A stretch of 64,000 bases of DNA from Fibrobacter sp. (GTDB lineage Bacteria > Fibrobacterota > Fibrobacteria > Fibrobacterales > Fibrobacteraceae): the NCBI GenBank assembly GCA_017412605.1, contig JAFPWY010000009.1:124001-188000 (forward strand). Direction: 5' to 3'. The notes beneath the pieces were generated by a model. The model did no database searches. It had not been told where the DNA came from and saw only the letters and a program-made list of their open reading frames with translations. Below, piece after piece: positions 56,054 through 63,693 of the stretch. Position 1 is the first letter of the stretch. Every line of letters begins with the position of its first letter. The position numbers and the translations under genes are program-made.

Positions 56054-56285
56054 ATAAAAAGAGAGAGACTAGGATCTAGGGGTTAGGATCTAGGGGCGGC
56101 TTTGCCGCGATTATCTACTCTAGCCTCTAGCCCCTACTCTCTAGCCTCTAAATTCTAGGGGCGGCTTCGCCGCGATTATCTACTCTAGCCTCTAGCCCCT
56201 ACTCTCTAGCCTCTAAATTCTAGGGGCGGCTTCGCCGCGACTATTTACTCTAATCCCTAGCCCCTAGTCTCTAGCCTCTATTCCA
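56054..56285. repeat. Triplicated 65-bp repeat containing 7-bp periodic units
   Basis: The 65-bp unit begins TAGGGGCGGCTTTGCCGCGA at 56091 and recurs at 56156 and 56221. Within it CTAG-rich stretches have a 7-bp period, and GCGGC...GCCGC forms a small hairpin. The right end runs into the 3' end of the small gene at 56264-56515. Confidence 0.85.
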
Positions 56286-56515
56286 AACACTTCCTCTCGT
56301 TTGTACTGTTTCACGTCTTTGTCTTCAGCAACGGCTTTCTCGCGCAAGAGCATGTTCAGCGCCTGCAATATCAGGTTCTGCGTGTGCTTGGGTACGGGTT
56401 TCTTGCCGAGCCTCGCCTTCTGCACCATCTTGTGGTTCAGGTTAGCGGGAAGTTTCTCTACCAGGGCGTGGTTTGTGGCGCCCAATTCATTCAGTATTTC
56501 ATCTAGTTTGGTCAT
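56264..56515 (-). CDS. Small unrecognised helical protein
   Basis: An 83-residue protein from ATG 56515 (MTKLDEILNELGATNHAL); an upstream TTG would add two residues. It is helical and basic in the middle (NLNHKMVQKARLGKKPVPKH, LILQALNMLLREKAV), which recalls short helix-turn-helix-like or regulatory proteins, but no family was recognised. The last four codons lie in the CTAG-rich repeat, so the stop codon is supplied by repeat sequence. It lies downstream of the large OmpA gene and its terminator. Confidence 0.55.
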   Translation of the reverse strand: MTKLDEILNELGATNHALVEKLPANLNHKMVQKARLGKKPVPKHTQNLILQALNMLLREKAVAEDKDVKQYKREEVFGIEARD

Positions 56516-56531
56516 ATTCAAAAAATAAAAA

Positions 56532-56560
56532 AGACTCCCGGTGATTAACCGGAAGTCTTG
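56532..56560 (-). terminator. Terminator of the OmpA/TSP3 gene
   Basis: AAGACT-C-CCGGT (56532-56543) pairs with ACCGG-A-AGTCTT (56549-56560), and on the minus strand it is followed by a run of T (TTTTATTTTTT). It lies 50 bp after the ompA stop and just before the small gene at 56515. Confidence 0.85.
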
Positions 56561-56610
56561 AAATTTCTAAGGAGAATCGAAAGGGAACGAGTCCCTTCGA
56601 TTATTCGCTA

Positions 56611-59265
56611 CTACGGAGTGAAGTTCGATTCACACTTCATACCGTCATTATCCGGAGTGACGAAGTGCATTTCGATACGACGGTTCTGTTCGCGGCCATC
56701 AGACGTGTTGTTGTCGTCGACCGGGCAAGTAGAGCCAAGACCGATAGCCTTGATGCGCTTCTTGTCGACACCGAACTTCGTCAAGGTCTTCATCACTTCC
56801 TTAGCGCGGTTTTCGGAGAGCTTCTGGTTGGAGGCTTCCTTACCGACGTTATCGGTGTGACCCTGGATGACGATTTCGAGTTCCTTATAGCTGTCGTCTT
56901 CAACGAGCTTCTTAGCCACACCCTTCAGGATGTTCTTGGCGTTGGATTCGAGAGTTGCCTTACCGGACTTGAAGGTAACACCGTCAAGCTTTTCGGCAGC
57001 CTTCTTCGGACATCCGTGGCCATCGTCACCCGGTTCATCCGGGCAGCGGTCGATGCCGGTACAGACATCAGCGAACTGCTTCTGGAGCTTCTTGGTGGAG
57101 ACCCATTCAGAGCAGACACCATCCTTATCCGGGTCCGGATCGTCGTCGAACGGACAACCCTTGTTCCATTCAGGACCGGCTTCGCTCGGGCAACGGTCGC
57201 TACCATGGCAAACATCCTTGAACTGTTCAGTCATGTTCTTTTCAATCACCCACGGAGAGCAGAGGCTGTCGGCATCCGGGTCCGGATTATCCATCGGGCA
57301 GCCCTGAGCCCATGCCGGGCCCGGTTCGTTCGGGCACTTGTCAACATCCTTACAGATGCCTTCGTACTGGTCGAGCATTCCCTTCTCCTTGACCCACGGA
57401 TCGCAGAGGCTATCCTTGTCGGTATCCGGGTTGCCGAGCGGGCAGCCATCGTTAGTGGCCGGACCGAATTCGAGCGGGCACTTGTCGAGACCCTTACAGG
57501 TCTTGGTGATGTACGGATCATTGAGCGTTGCAGCATTTTCGAAGTAGTAGCCCATTCTCTTCTGGGTCACCCATTCGTCGCAGAGACCGTCACCGTCGGA
57601 GTCCGGATCATCCCACGGACAACCCTTGTTGCCAGACGGACCAGCTTCGGCCGGACACATGTCGTAGCCCTTACAGACGTCGGCATACTGGTCGAGCTTG
57701 TTCTTGTCGGTCACCCACGGAGAGCAGAGACCGTCCTTATCCGGGTCAGCATTGTCTTCCGGGCAACCGTTGTTGCCATCCGGACCTGCTTCGTTCGGGC
57801 ACTGGTCGATACCCTTACAAATACCCTTGAACTTCTTGAGGAGCTTCTTCTGGGTCACCCAAGCATCGCAGACGCCGTCCTTATCCGGGTCCGGATCGTC
57901 AAGCGGGCAACCATCGTCGCCTTCGCCAGCTTCGTTCGGGCACTGGTCGACGCCTTCGCAAACATCGGCGAAGTCAGCCAGCAGGCCGCGTTCAGCAACC
58001 CAAGCGTCGCAAACGCCATCTTCGTCAGCATCAGGATTGCCGAGCGGGCAGCCCTGGTTCAGGCGGTGGCCAAAGTCATCCGGGCACTTGTCGTCCTTGT
58101 CGAGAACGCCGTCACCGTCACGGTCCTGAGCAAGCAAGAAGCCGCTCCAGGTAAGACCGCCGTAAACCTTGTATTCCGGGTTGACGCGGGTGGTGTATTC
58201 GAGAATATGCTTGTTGTTTTCCATGGCATAGACTCTCGTCATCTTATCCTTGTCGCCAAGGAAGTAGGTACCACCAATGTGGATGTCGAGACCGACAGGC
58301 AGGTGGAAGACGAAAGCACCGGTGAGTTCCTTCATATCGAAGGAGGTATTCATCTTGTTGCCATTGCGATCGGAATAGGTGAAGTCATCCAGCTGGATGT
58401 CCCAGTAGTATTCCGCGAAGATGGAGAGGAAGTCCATGAAGTAGAATTCCGCAGCGGCACTCATGAACGGATAGGACATGTATTTGTCATCCGTAGAGTA
58501 GCGATAACCGCCGTTCACGTGGAACACGAGCGGAACGCCGTCACCTTCGTCAAGCTTGCCGAAGTCGGCAGTGATAGCCATACCGCCCTTGAGGAAGGTG
58601 CTACGAGTACCGTAGGCCTGAGCCTGACCCGTCTTCGTATCAATGTAGGAGGCGTCACGGATCCAGATACCGTCCTTGTCCGTGTTGACCGTAGCCACTT
58701 CAACCTGGCCGAACACAGCGATGTCGAACGGCTGGTCGTCAGGAAGCGGGAAGCGAGCCTTCAAGTCGCCATGCAGGTTACCGATGTAACCGACGTCGGT
58801 GCTCGGGACATCACCTTTCTGGCCACCTTCTTCATAGTCGTGACCATCATACTTGCCGTGTTCACTATACCACTCGTTAGTCACATGGAATTTGTCATAA
58901 TAAACCGGAAGGCCAAGACCCAAGTCAAAATAATGCCAAATACCGATACCGATACCGAGCTGGGTGCTCAATGCGATATAGTCATCCTTGATAGGACCAC
59001 CACGCATCGCTGCCATCTTCTGGTAGCCATCGCCCTTCTCGTCTTTTCCGAAATAAAGCTCGTTCAAGCCATCTTTTTTAAGATGAGAAATATCATTGGT
59101 AGCGTCCATCAAAGCATAGAATGCCAGCTTCGAGTGACCCAACGACTGGGCAGACTGCGTCTTGTTGACACCGACAAAGCCCGTCTTGTTAATAGTTTGG
59201 GGATGCGTAGCGAAGGCAGCCGAAGCAGCCAGAGCCAGAGCAATTCCCATTGCTACTTTTTTCAT
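56611..59265 (-). CDS. OmpA-family porin with thrombospondin type-3 repeats
   Basis: An 884-residue outer-membrane protein. The signal is MKKVAMGIALALAASAAFA. Residues about 25-390 form a beta-barrel. Next come a canonical TSP3 segment (DRDGDGVLDKDDKCPDD) and about seven tandem modules of about 48 residues, each with DPDKDGVCDAWV, a helical insert, then CKGIDQCPNEAGP and GCP; these likely bind Ca2+. The C-terminal OmpA domain (LDGVTFKSGKATLESNA, VIQGHTDNVG, NRAKEVMKTL, REQNRRIEMHFV) should bind peptidoglycan. It is probably a major surface structural protein. A leader hairpin and a strong terminator frame the gene. Confidence 0.92.
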   Translation of the reverse strand: MKKVAMGIALALAASAAFATHPQTINKTGFVGVNKTQSAQSLGHSKLAFYALMDATNDISHLKKDGLNELYFGKDEKGDGYQKMAAMRGGPIKDDYIALSTQLGIGIGIWHYFDLGLGLPVYYDKFHVTNEWYSEHGKYDGHDYEEGGQKGDVPSTDVGYIGNLHGDLKARFPLPDDQPFDIAVFGQVEVATVNTDKDGIWIRDASYIDTKTGQAQAYGTRSTFLKGGMAITADFGKLDEGDGVPLVFHVNGGYRYSTDDKYMSYPFMSAAAEFYFMDFLSIFAEYYWDIQLDDFTYSDRNGNKMNTSFDMKELTGAFVFHLPVGLDIHIGGTYFLGDKDKMTRVYAMENNKHILEYTTRVNPEYKVYGGLTWSGFLLAQDRDGDGVLDKDDKCPDDFGHRLNQGCPLGNPDADEDGVCDAWVAERGLLADFADVCEGVDQCPNEAGEGDDGCPLDDPDPDKDGVCDAWVTQKKLLKKFKGICKGIDQCPNEAGPDGNNGCPEDNADPDKDGLCSPWVTDKNKLDQYADVCKGYDMCPAEAGPSGNKGCPWDDPDSDGDGLCDEWVTQKRMGYYFENAATLNDPYITKTCKGLDKCPLEFGPATNDGCPLGNPDTDKDSLCDPWVKEKGMLDQYEGICKDVDKCPNEPGPAWAQGCPMDNPDPDADSLCSPWVIEKNMTEQFKDVCHGSDRCPSEAGPEWNKGCPFDDDPDPDKDGVCSEWVSTKKLQKQFADVCTGIDRCPDEPGDDGHGCPKKAAEKLDGVTFKSGKATLESNAKNILKGVAKKLVEDDSYKELEIVIQGHTDNVGKEASNQKLSENRAKEVMKTLTKFGVDKKRIKAIGLGSTCPVDDNNTSDGREQNRRIEMHFVTPDNDGMKCESNFTP

Positions 59266-59287
59266 AGCGTCTCCTTAAGTGTGAAAA

Positions 59288-59305
59288 AACCTTGAAAATA
59301 AGGTT
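59288..59305 (-). promoter_or_regulatory. Terminator-like hairpin in the ompA leader
   Basis: On the minus strand AACCTT and AAGGTT pair around a 6-base loop and are followed by TTTTTTC. A -10 box (TATATT, 59333-59328) lies just upstream, so the hairpin falls in the short leader, about 15 bp before the ribosome site AAGGAG. It could weaken or regulate transcription into the gene. Confidence 0.4.
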
Positions 59306-59404
59306 CTCCCGATAAATTGCTAAGCAAAATATAGTCTTTTTATTTTCATTCTTTTCTTTTTTTTACAAAAAAGGTCCATTTTTCATAGACAAAAGTTCCA
59401 TAAA

Positions 59405-60082
59405 TCAGACAAAAATCTCGGGTTGGAAGCGCCGAATGCTCGTATAACCCGACTTTCCTATTATAATATGGTCCAAAACGGGAATCTGCAGGACCCTCCC
59501 CGCAGCACAAAGCACCCGCGTAATAGCCAGGTCCTCATCGCTAGGAACGGTCGACCCCGAGGGGTGGTTGTGGGCGAAAACGATCGAAACCGCCATATTC
59601 TTCACCGCATCCGAAAAGGCCTCCCTGGGATGGACGGGCGTCTGGTTCACAAGGCCCGTCGTCAATTCCTTCACGTTGATAATCTTGTTTGCCGCATTCA
59701 ACGAGATCGCGACAAGGTGTTCCTGCTGTTCGAACTTAAGGAAGGACAACCTCCCAAGAAGGTCCTCCGGAGTGCGGACCGCAATGACCTTGTCACTCAG
59801 GATATAGCGACTGGACAATTCTAGGCAGGCAAGCACCTGCGTCGACTTTGCCCGGCCCAGCCCGTGTATTTTCCGCAAATTGGAAAGCGAAGGAACGCTA
59901 GCCACATTCGAAAGATATTCGGCAATACGCCTGGAAAGTTCGAAAACATCGCAATCCCGGTTCCCGCTACCCAGAATCAAGGCCAACAATTCCTCTGTCG
60001 AAAGTGCGGACGCACCCAATTTTTCGATTTTTTCACGCGGTTTCAATATTTCTGCATTTTTGCAAGGCAAAAGATCGTGCAT
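59405..60082 (-). CDS. radC: RadC/UPF0758 JAMM protein
   Basis: A 225-residue protein. ATG 60082 (MHDLLPCKNAEIL) has AAAAGGGG upstream, and earlier in-frame residues look untranslated. An N-terminal helix-hairpin-helix part (LGASALSTEELLALILGSG, LRKIHGLGRAKSTQVLA) precedes the metalloprotease-like JAMM motif: VHPREAF, then AHNHPSGSTVPSDED with the two His and Asp. Despite its name the family has no clear role in DNA repair. It stands alone between ompA and the ilv operon. Confidence 0.9.
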   Translation of the reverse strand: MHDLLPCKNAEILKPREKIEKLGASALSTEELLALILGSGNRDCDVFELSRRIAEYLSNVASVPSLSNLRKIHGLGRAKSTQVLACLELSSRYILSDKVIAVRTPEDLLGRLSFLKFEQQEHLVAISLNAANKIINVKELTTGLVNQTPVHPREAFSDAVKNMAVSIVFAHNHPSGSTVPSDEDLAITRVLCAAGRVLQIPVLDHIIIGKSGYTSIRRFQPEIFV

Positions 60083-60199
60083 AGATACCCCTTTTAAAAA
60101 GTGAACACGCCTATATAGACGTTCAAAACGCATTTTTTGTCCTCAAAAAAACATTTTTATTGAAAATTTTCACTTCCAGCAGAAAGCTTCGTCTTCACT

Positions 60200-60460
60200 T
60201 TTGTCAAAAAGCCAACAAAATTTCAAACTTTTCCACCATACTTTTTAAAACAAGCACAACTTCATACAAAAAGAGCACAATTTTTAACAACCAAACCAAT
60301 AACAGCACGTAAAATGCAACAAAAACAACACACTTTACAACAATAAAATTTAAAGCAGTCGTAAAAATTAAACAAAAACAGTCAAACATCAATAAAAAAT
60401 CAAAATTCAAAAATCAATTTTTCAAAAAATCAAAAACTTTTTTCACTATTTTCGGAACAA
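60200..60460. other. G-poor, A/C-rich intergenic tract upstream of ilvB
   Basis: Between about 60241 and 60420 the plus strand has about 10 G in 180 bases, with long runs of A and C. It ends just before the ilvB promoter. A 68-codon hydrophobic frame on the minus strand (60204-60410) is explained by this composition. No hairpin, repeat or gene was recognised in it. Confidence 0.6.
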
Positions 60461-60464
60461 CCCG

Positions 60465-60493
60465 TTGCCACAGGGGGGCAGATGTTCTATATT
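60465..60493 (+). promoter_or_regulatory. Promoter of ilvB-ilvN
   Basis: TTGCCA (60465-60470), exactly 17 bp, then TATATT (60488-60493). Transcription would start about 40 nt before ATG 60540. No leader peptide or attenuator was seen. Confidence 0.75.
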
Positions 60494-60539
60494 TTCAGCA
60501 TAAAACAATTTAAAGCAACACAATAAAACAGGAAAAACT

Positions 60540-62258
60540 ATGGCAAATAAGACCTTAAGTGGCGCCGAAGTGATTATCGAATGCCTCAAACGCGAAGGCA
60601 TCGACACTATTTTCGGCTATCCCGGTGGATCCGCCATCCCGATGTTCGACGCAATTCTCGATTCCAATATTAAAGTAGTTCTTAGCCGCCACGAACAGGG
60701 TGCAACCCACATGGCCGACGGCTACGCCCGCCAGACCGGCAAGGTCGGCGTCGCCCTCGTGACTTCCGGTCCGGGTGCCACCAATACCTTTACCGGCATC
60801 TACACCGCCCTAATGGATTCTAGCCCCATCGTGGTGCTCGCCGCCCAGACGACGACCCCGAACCTCGGCAAGGACGCCTTCCAGGAATGCGACACGAGCG
60901 GCATGACTTTCGCTGCCGTCAAGCATTCTTACCTGGTGAAGGATTCCAACGACCTCCCGCGCATCATGAAGGAAGCCTTCCACATCGCGCGCAGCGGCCG
61001 TCCGGGTCCCGTGCTCATTGACCTTCCGAAGGACGTGACCGCAGGCCCCTGCACCGCGCCGTTCACCGACCAGATGGACTTGCCCGGCTACAAGATTCCG
61101 ACGTACGCCTCTACCGAAAGTGTCGAGAAGGCCGCCGAATACCTCAAGAATTCCAAGAAGCCGCTTTTGCTCGTGGGCCACGGCGCCATGATTTCCGGCG
61201 CTAGCCGCCAGGTGCGCGAACTCGCCGAGAAGCTGAACGCCCCGGTGTGCTGCACCATGCTCGGCCTCGGTGCCTTCCCCACTGATCACGAGCTTTCGCT
61301 CGGCATGCTCGGCATGCACGGCACCGTGTACGCCAACAAGGCCGTGCTCGACTGCGACCTGATTCTCTCCATCGGCAGCCGCTGGGACGACCGCATTACC
61401 GGCAAGCTCGAAGTGTTCTGCAAGGACGCCATCAAGATGCACATCGACATCGACCCCGCCGAAGAAGGCAAGGTGTTGCAGCCGGACGTGTTCATGTGCG
61501 GCGACGCGAAGCTCGTTTTGGAACAGCTCCTCCCGATGGTGCACAAGCTCGACACCGCCGAATGGGTCAAGACTTGCCAGACCTGGAAGAAGCGCTTCCC
61601 GCTCACCTATCCCAAGCAGGGCGGCCTCCGCATGCAGCACGTGATTGCGACTGCAAGCAAGCTCACCGACGGCAAGGCCATCGTCACGACCGACGTGGGC
61701 CAGCACCAGATGTGGGTTGCCCAGTTCTTCCATATAAACTATCCTCGCCAGCTCCACTCCAGCGGCGGCGCAGGCACGATGGGCTTCGGCTTCCCCGCAG
61801 CCATCGGCGCCGCATTCGGCAACGAGACCGGTTGGCCGGTGCTCAGCTTCAGCGGTGACGGTGGTTTCCAGATGACCGAAGCTGAACTCGCGACCGCGGC
61901 CATCCACAAGCTCCCCATCAAGATTTTCGTGATGGACAACAAGTACCTCGGCATGGTGCGCCAGTGGCAGGAACTCTTCTACGACCACCGCTACTCCAGC
62001 GTCGACATGATGGGTAACCCCGACTTCGTGAAGCTCGCCGAAGCCTACGGCATCCCGGGTCTTCGCATCAAGCGTGCCGCCGATGCCGAACGCGTCATCC
62101 AGAAGGCGCTCGAATACAAGGACGGCCCGATTCTCATCCACTGCGAATGCGAGAAGGAAGACAACGTGTTCCCGATGATTCCGGCAGGCGCCCCGCTTAC
62201 CGCCATGCTCACAGAAGCACCGAAGGCCCAGCTCGAAAAACCCACGGGATCGACGTAA
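60540..62258 (+). CDS. ilvB: Acetolactate synthase large subunit
   Basis: A 572-residue ThDP-dependent enzyme for the first common step of valine, leucine and isoleucine synthesis. The catalytic Glu52 is in RHEQGATHMADGYAR, and the ThDP/Mg2+ motif begins GDGGFQMTEAELATAA near residue 439 with DNKYLGMVRQWQ. The start ATG 60540 follows AGGAAAAACT. The small subunit follows after 15 bp. Confidence 0.97.
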   Translation: MANKTLSGAEVIIECLKREGIDTIFGYPGGSAIPMFDAILDSNIKVVLSRHEQGATHMADGYARQTGKVGVALVTSGPGATNTFTGIYTALMDSSPIVVLAAQTTTPNLGKDAFQECDTSGMTFAAVKHSYLVKDSNDLPRIMKEAFHIARSGRPGPVLIDLPKDVTAGPCTAPFTDQMDLPGYKIPTYASTESVEKAAEYLKNSKKPLLLVGHGAMISGASRQVRELAEKLNAPVCCTMLGLGAFPTDHELSLGMLGMHGTVYANKAVLDCDLILSIGSRWDDRITGKLEVFCKDAIKMHIDIDPAEEGKVLQPDVFMCGDAKLVLEQLLPMVHKLDTAEWVKTCQTWKKRFPLTYPKQGGLRMQHVIATASKLTDGKAIVTTDVGQHQMWVAQFFHINYPRQLHSSGGAGTMGFGFPAAIGAAFGNETGWPVLSFSGDGGFQMTEAELATAAIHKLPIKIFVMDNKYLGMVRQWQELFYDHRYSSVDMMGNPDFVKLAEAYGIPGLRIKRAADAERVIQKALEYKDGPILIHCECEKEDNVFPMIPAGAPLTAMLTEAPKAQLEKPTGST

Positions 62259-62273
62259 TAGGAGGACATTACC

Positions 62274-62771
62274 ATGATAAAAGATATCGCTCATTCTATC
62301 AGTTTGTTGGTGGCAAACCGCCCGGGCGTGCTCGTGCGTATCGCCCTCGTGTTCTCCCGCCGTGGCTACAACATCGATTCGCTCGTTGTCTCCCCCACGC
62401 TCGATCCGAACTTCAGCCGCATGAACATCATCGCTCACGGCAATCCCGAGATCCTGATGCAGATCATCAAGCAGCTCGAGAAGCTCGTGGACGTGGTGCA
62501 GGCGAAGGACCATACCGGCACGGACGCCGTCGAGAAGGAACTCGCACTCATCAAGGTGCGTTGCACTCCCGACCAGCGTACCGAAATTTTGCAGCTTTGC
62601 GACCATTTCCACGCCAATACCGTGGACATGACCGCCACCTCCATGATTATCCAGATTACCGGAAACAGCATGAAGGTCGATACGCTCAAGAGCCTGCTGC
62701 AGAAGTTCGAGATTGTCGAGTACATCCGCACGGGCAAAGTCATCATGCTCCGCGGCGAAGACAAGACGTAG
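62274..62771 (+). CDS. ilvN: Acetolactate synthase small (regulatory) subunit
   Basis: A 165-residue protein. Residues about 9-80 form an ACT domain (ISLLVANRPGVLVRIALVFS, YNIDSLVVSPT) that binds valine for feedback control in this family; the rest is the dimerisation half common to IlvN/IlvH. ATG 62274 follows GGAGG. It is the last gene of the operon; a 7-bp repeat array begins one base after its stop codon, and a strong terminator lies 78 bp downstream. Confidence 0.95.
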   Translation: MIKDIAHSISLLVANRPGVLVRIALVFSRRGYNIDSLVVSPTLDPNFSRMNIIAHGNPEILMQIIKQLEKLVDVVQAKDHTGTDAVEKELALIKVRCTPDQRTEILQLCDHFHANTVDMTATSMIIQITGNSMKVDTLKSLLQKFEIVEYIRTGKVIMLRGEDKT

Positions 62772-62841
62772 TAGCTGTGAGCTATGAGCAGTGAGCTATG
62801 AGCAATGAGTTTTGAGCTCTGAGCTACGAGCTTTGAGTTGT
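62772..62841 (+). repeat. Degenerate 7-bp repeats after ilvN
   Basis: Ten heptamers without a break: TAGCTGT, GAGCTAT, GAGCAGT, GAGCTAT, GAGCAAT, GAGTTTT, GAGCTCT, GAGCTAC, GAGCTTT, GAGTTGT. The array begins right after the stop codon and ends just before the terminator. Confidence 0.85.
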
Positions 62842-62848
62842 ATCATAT

Positions 62849-62879
62849 AAAGAGGCTAGGGTTGTGCCCTAGCCTCTTT
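62849..62879 (+). terminator. Terminator of ilvB-ilvN
   Basis: AAAGAGGCTAGGG (62849-62861) and CCCTAGCCTCTTT (62867-62879) form a perfect 13-bp stem with a 5-base loop, followed by T-rich DNA (GTTGTTGTTGTT). One of the clearest terminators in the window. Confidence 0.92.
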
Positions 62880-62975
62880 GTTGTTGTTGTTCTCAACACT
62901 TTTTGGGGCATATACTCTTTTTTTATAGCGAAATTTCGTAAAAACATTTATTTTACTTATATATCGGGGGTTGCC

Positions 62976-63677
62976 ATGAAAATCGAAAAAAGAAAGGTTA
63001 AAGATAGCGCAATAGTTTCTCTCGCCAAAAGGAGCGCCATCGCCACCGTTCTCGGTATGGCGGCAGCATTCTCGCTAAGCGCCTGCGACGACAGCGCATC
63101 GGCATCCGACGACAACTCGAACCAGACAACCGGCCCGGAATCCAGCGACGCTACCGCCCCTACAAGCAGCACCGACGAGGCAACACCCGCAAGCAGCGAA
63201 AGTGTCTCCGATTCTTCGAACAAAGAACAAACGCCAGCCAGTTCAAGCGAGGAACAAGCGTCCGAGGCATCCAGCCAGCAGCAATCACAAGCAAGCAGTT
63301 CCAGCCAAGTGGTCGTCGACATTCCCTTGAGCCACGAGCCCATCAGCAGCTCGGTCATGGAAGCGCTTTCGGCTGCCGCAGAAGCAAGCAGTTCCTCCGC
63401 AGCCCCTACCCCAGCCAGCGCAGCAGACACGACAACAAGTTCCTCGGCCGACACAGCCAGTTCCGCAGCCAATCCGGCATCCTCGAGCGAAACTGTCGAG
63501 CCAGCAAGTTCGTCGTCCAGTGAGCCCTCCATCCGGGAAATCCAGGACGCTTGTCAAGGCCAACCAGGAGGCACTTCCGTAGACATTGGCGGCCAGGTGT
63601 ACCTCTGTCCCGATACCGGTGGCGGAATGATGTTCAGCATGATTTCGACTTTCGAAAGAACGGATGCGGAAGTTTAA
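62976..63677 (+). CDS. Ser/Ala-rich lipoprotein, copy 1
   Basis: A 233-residue lipoprotein. ATG 62976 (MKIEKRKVKDSAIVSLAKRS) is chosen because it opens the signal that ends in MAAAFSLSAC. The mature part from Cys41 is a long Ser/Ala/Thr/Glu/Gln linker (residues about 41-205), followed by a small C-terminal domain with two Cys (IQDACQGQPGGTSVDIGGQV, LCPDTGGG). It should be anchored in the outer membrane. The next gene, 16 bp downstream, is a close paralogue. The shared region between them includes a 120-bp stretch of identical DNA. No family was recognised for the C-terminal domain. Confidence 0.78.
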   Translation: MKIEKRKVKDSAIVSLAKRSAIATVLGMAAAFSLSACDDSASASDDNSNQTTGPESSDATAPTSSTDEATPASSESVSDSSNKEQTPASSSEEQASEASSQQQSQASSSSQVVVDIPLSHEPISSSVMEALSAAAEASSSSAAPTPASAADTTTSSSADTASSAANPASSSETVEPASSSSSEPSIREIQDACQGQPGGTSVDIGGQVYLCPDTGGGMMFSMISTFERTDAEV

Positions 63678-63693
63678 TTTTGGGGAATAAAAA

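Noticed and set aside
56665..59295. 876-codon open frame on the plus strand opposite ompA
   Set aside because: Mirrors the repeat pattern of the OmpA/TSP3 gene and is explained by it.
60204..60410. 68-codon hydrophobic minus-strand frame
   Set aside because: Hydrophobicity follows from the T/G-rich strand of the G-poor tract; no ribosome site or conserved pattern.
60810..62612. 600-codon minus-strand open frame opposite ilvB
   Set aside because: His/Val/Gly-rich shadow of ilvB with no recognisable domain.
62838..62975. Longer N-terminus for the lipoprotein at 62976
   Set aside because: It would be translated through the ilv terminator stem and would hide the lipoprotein signal.
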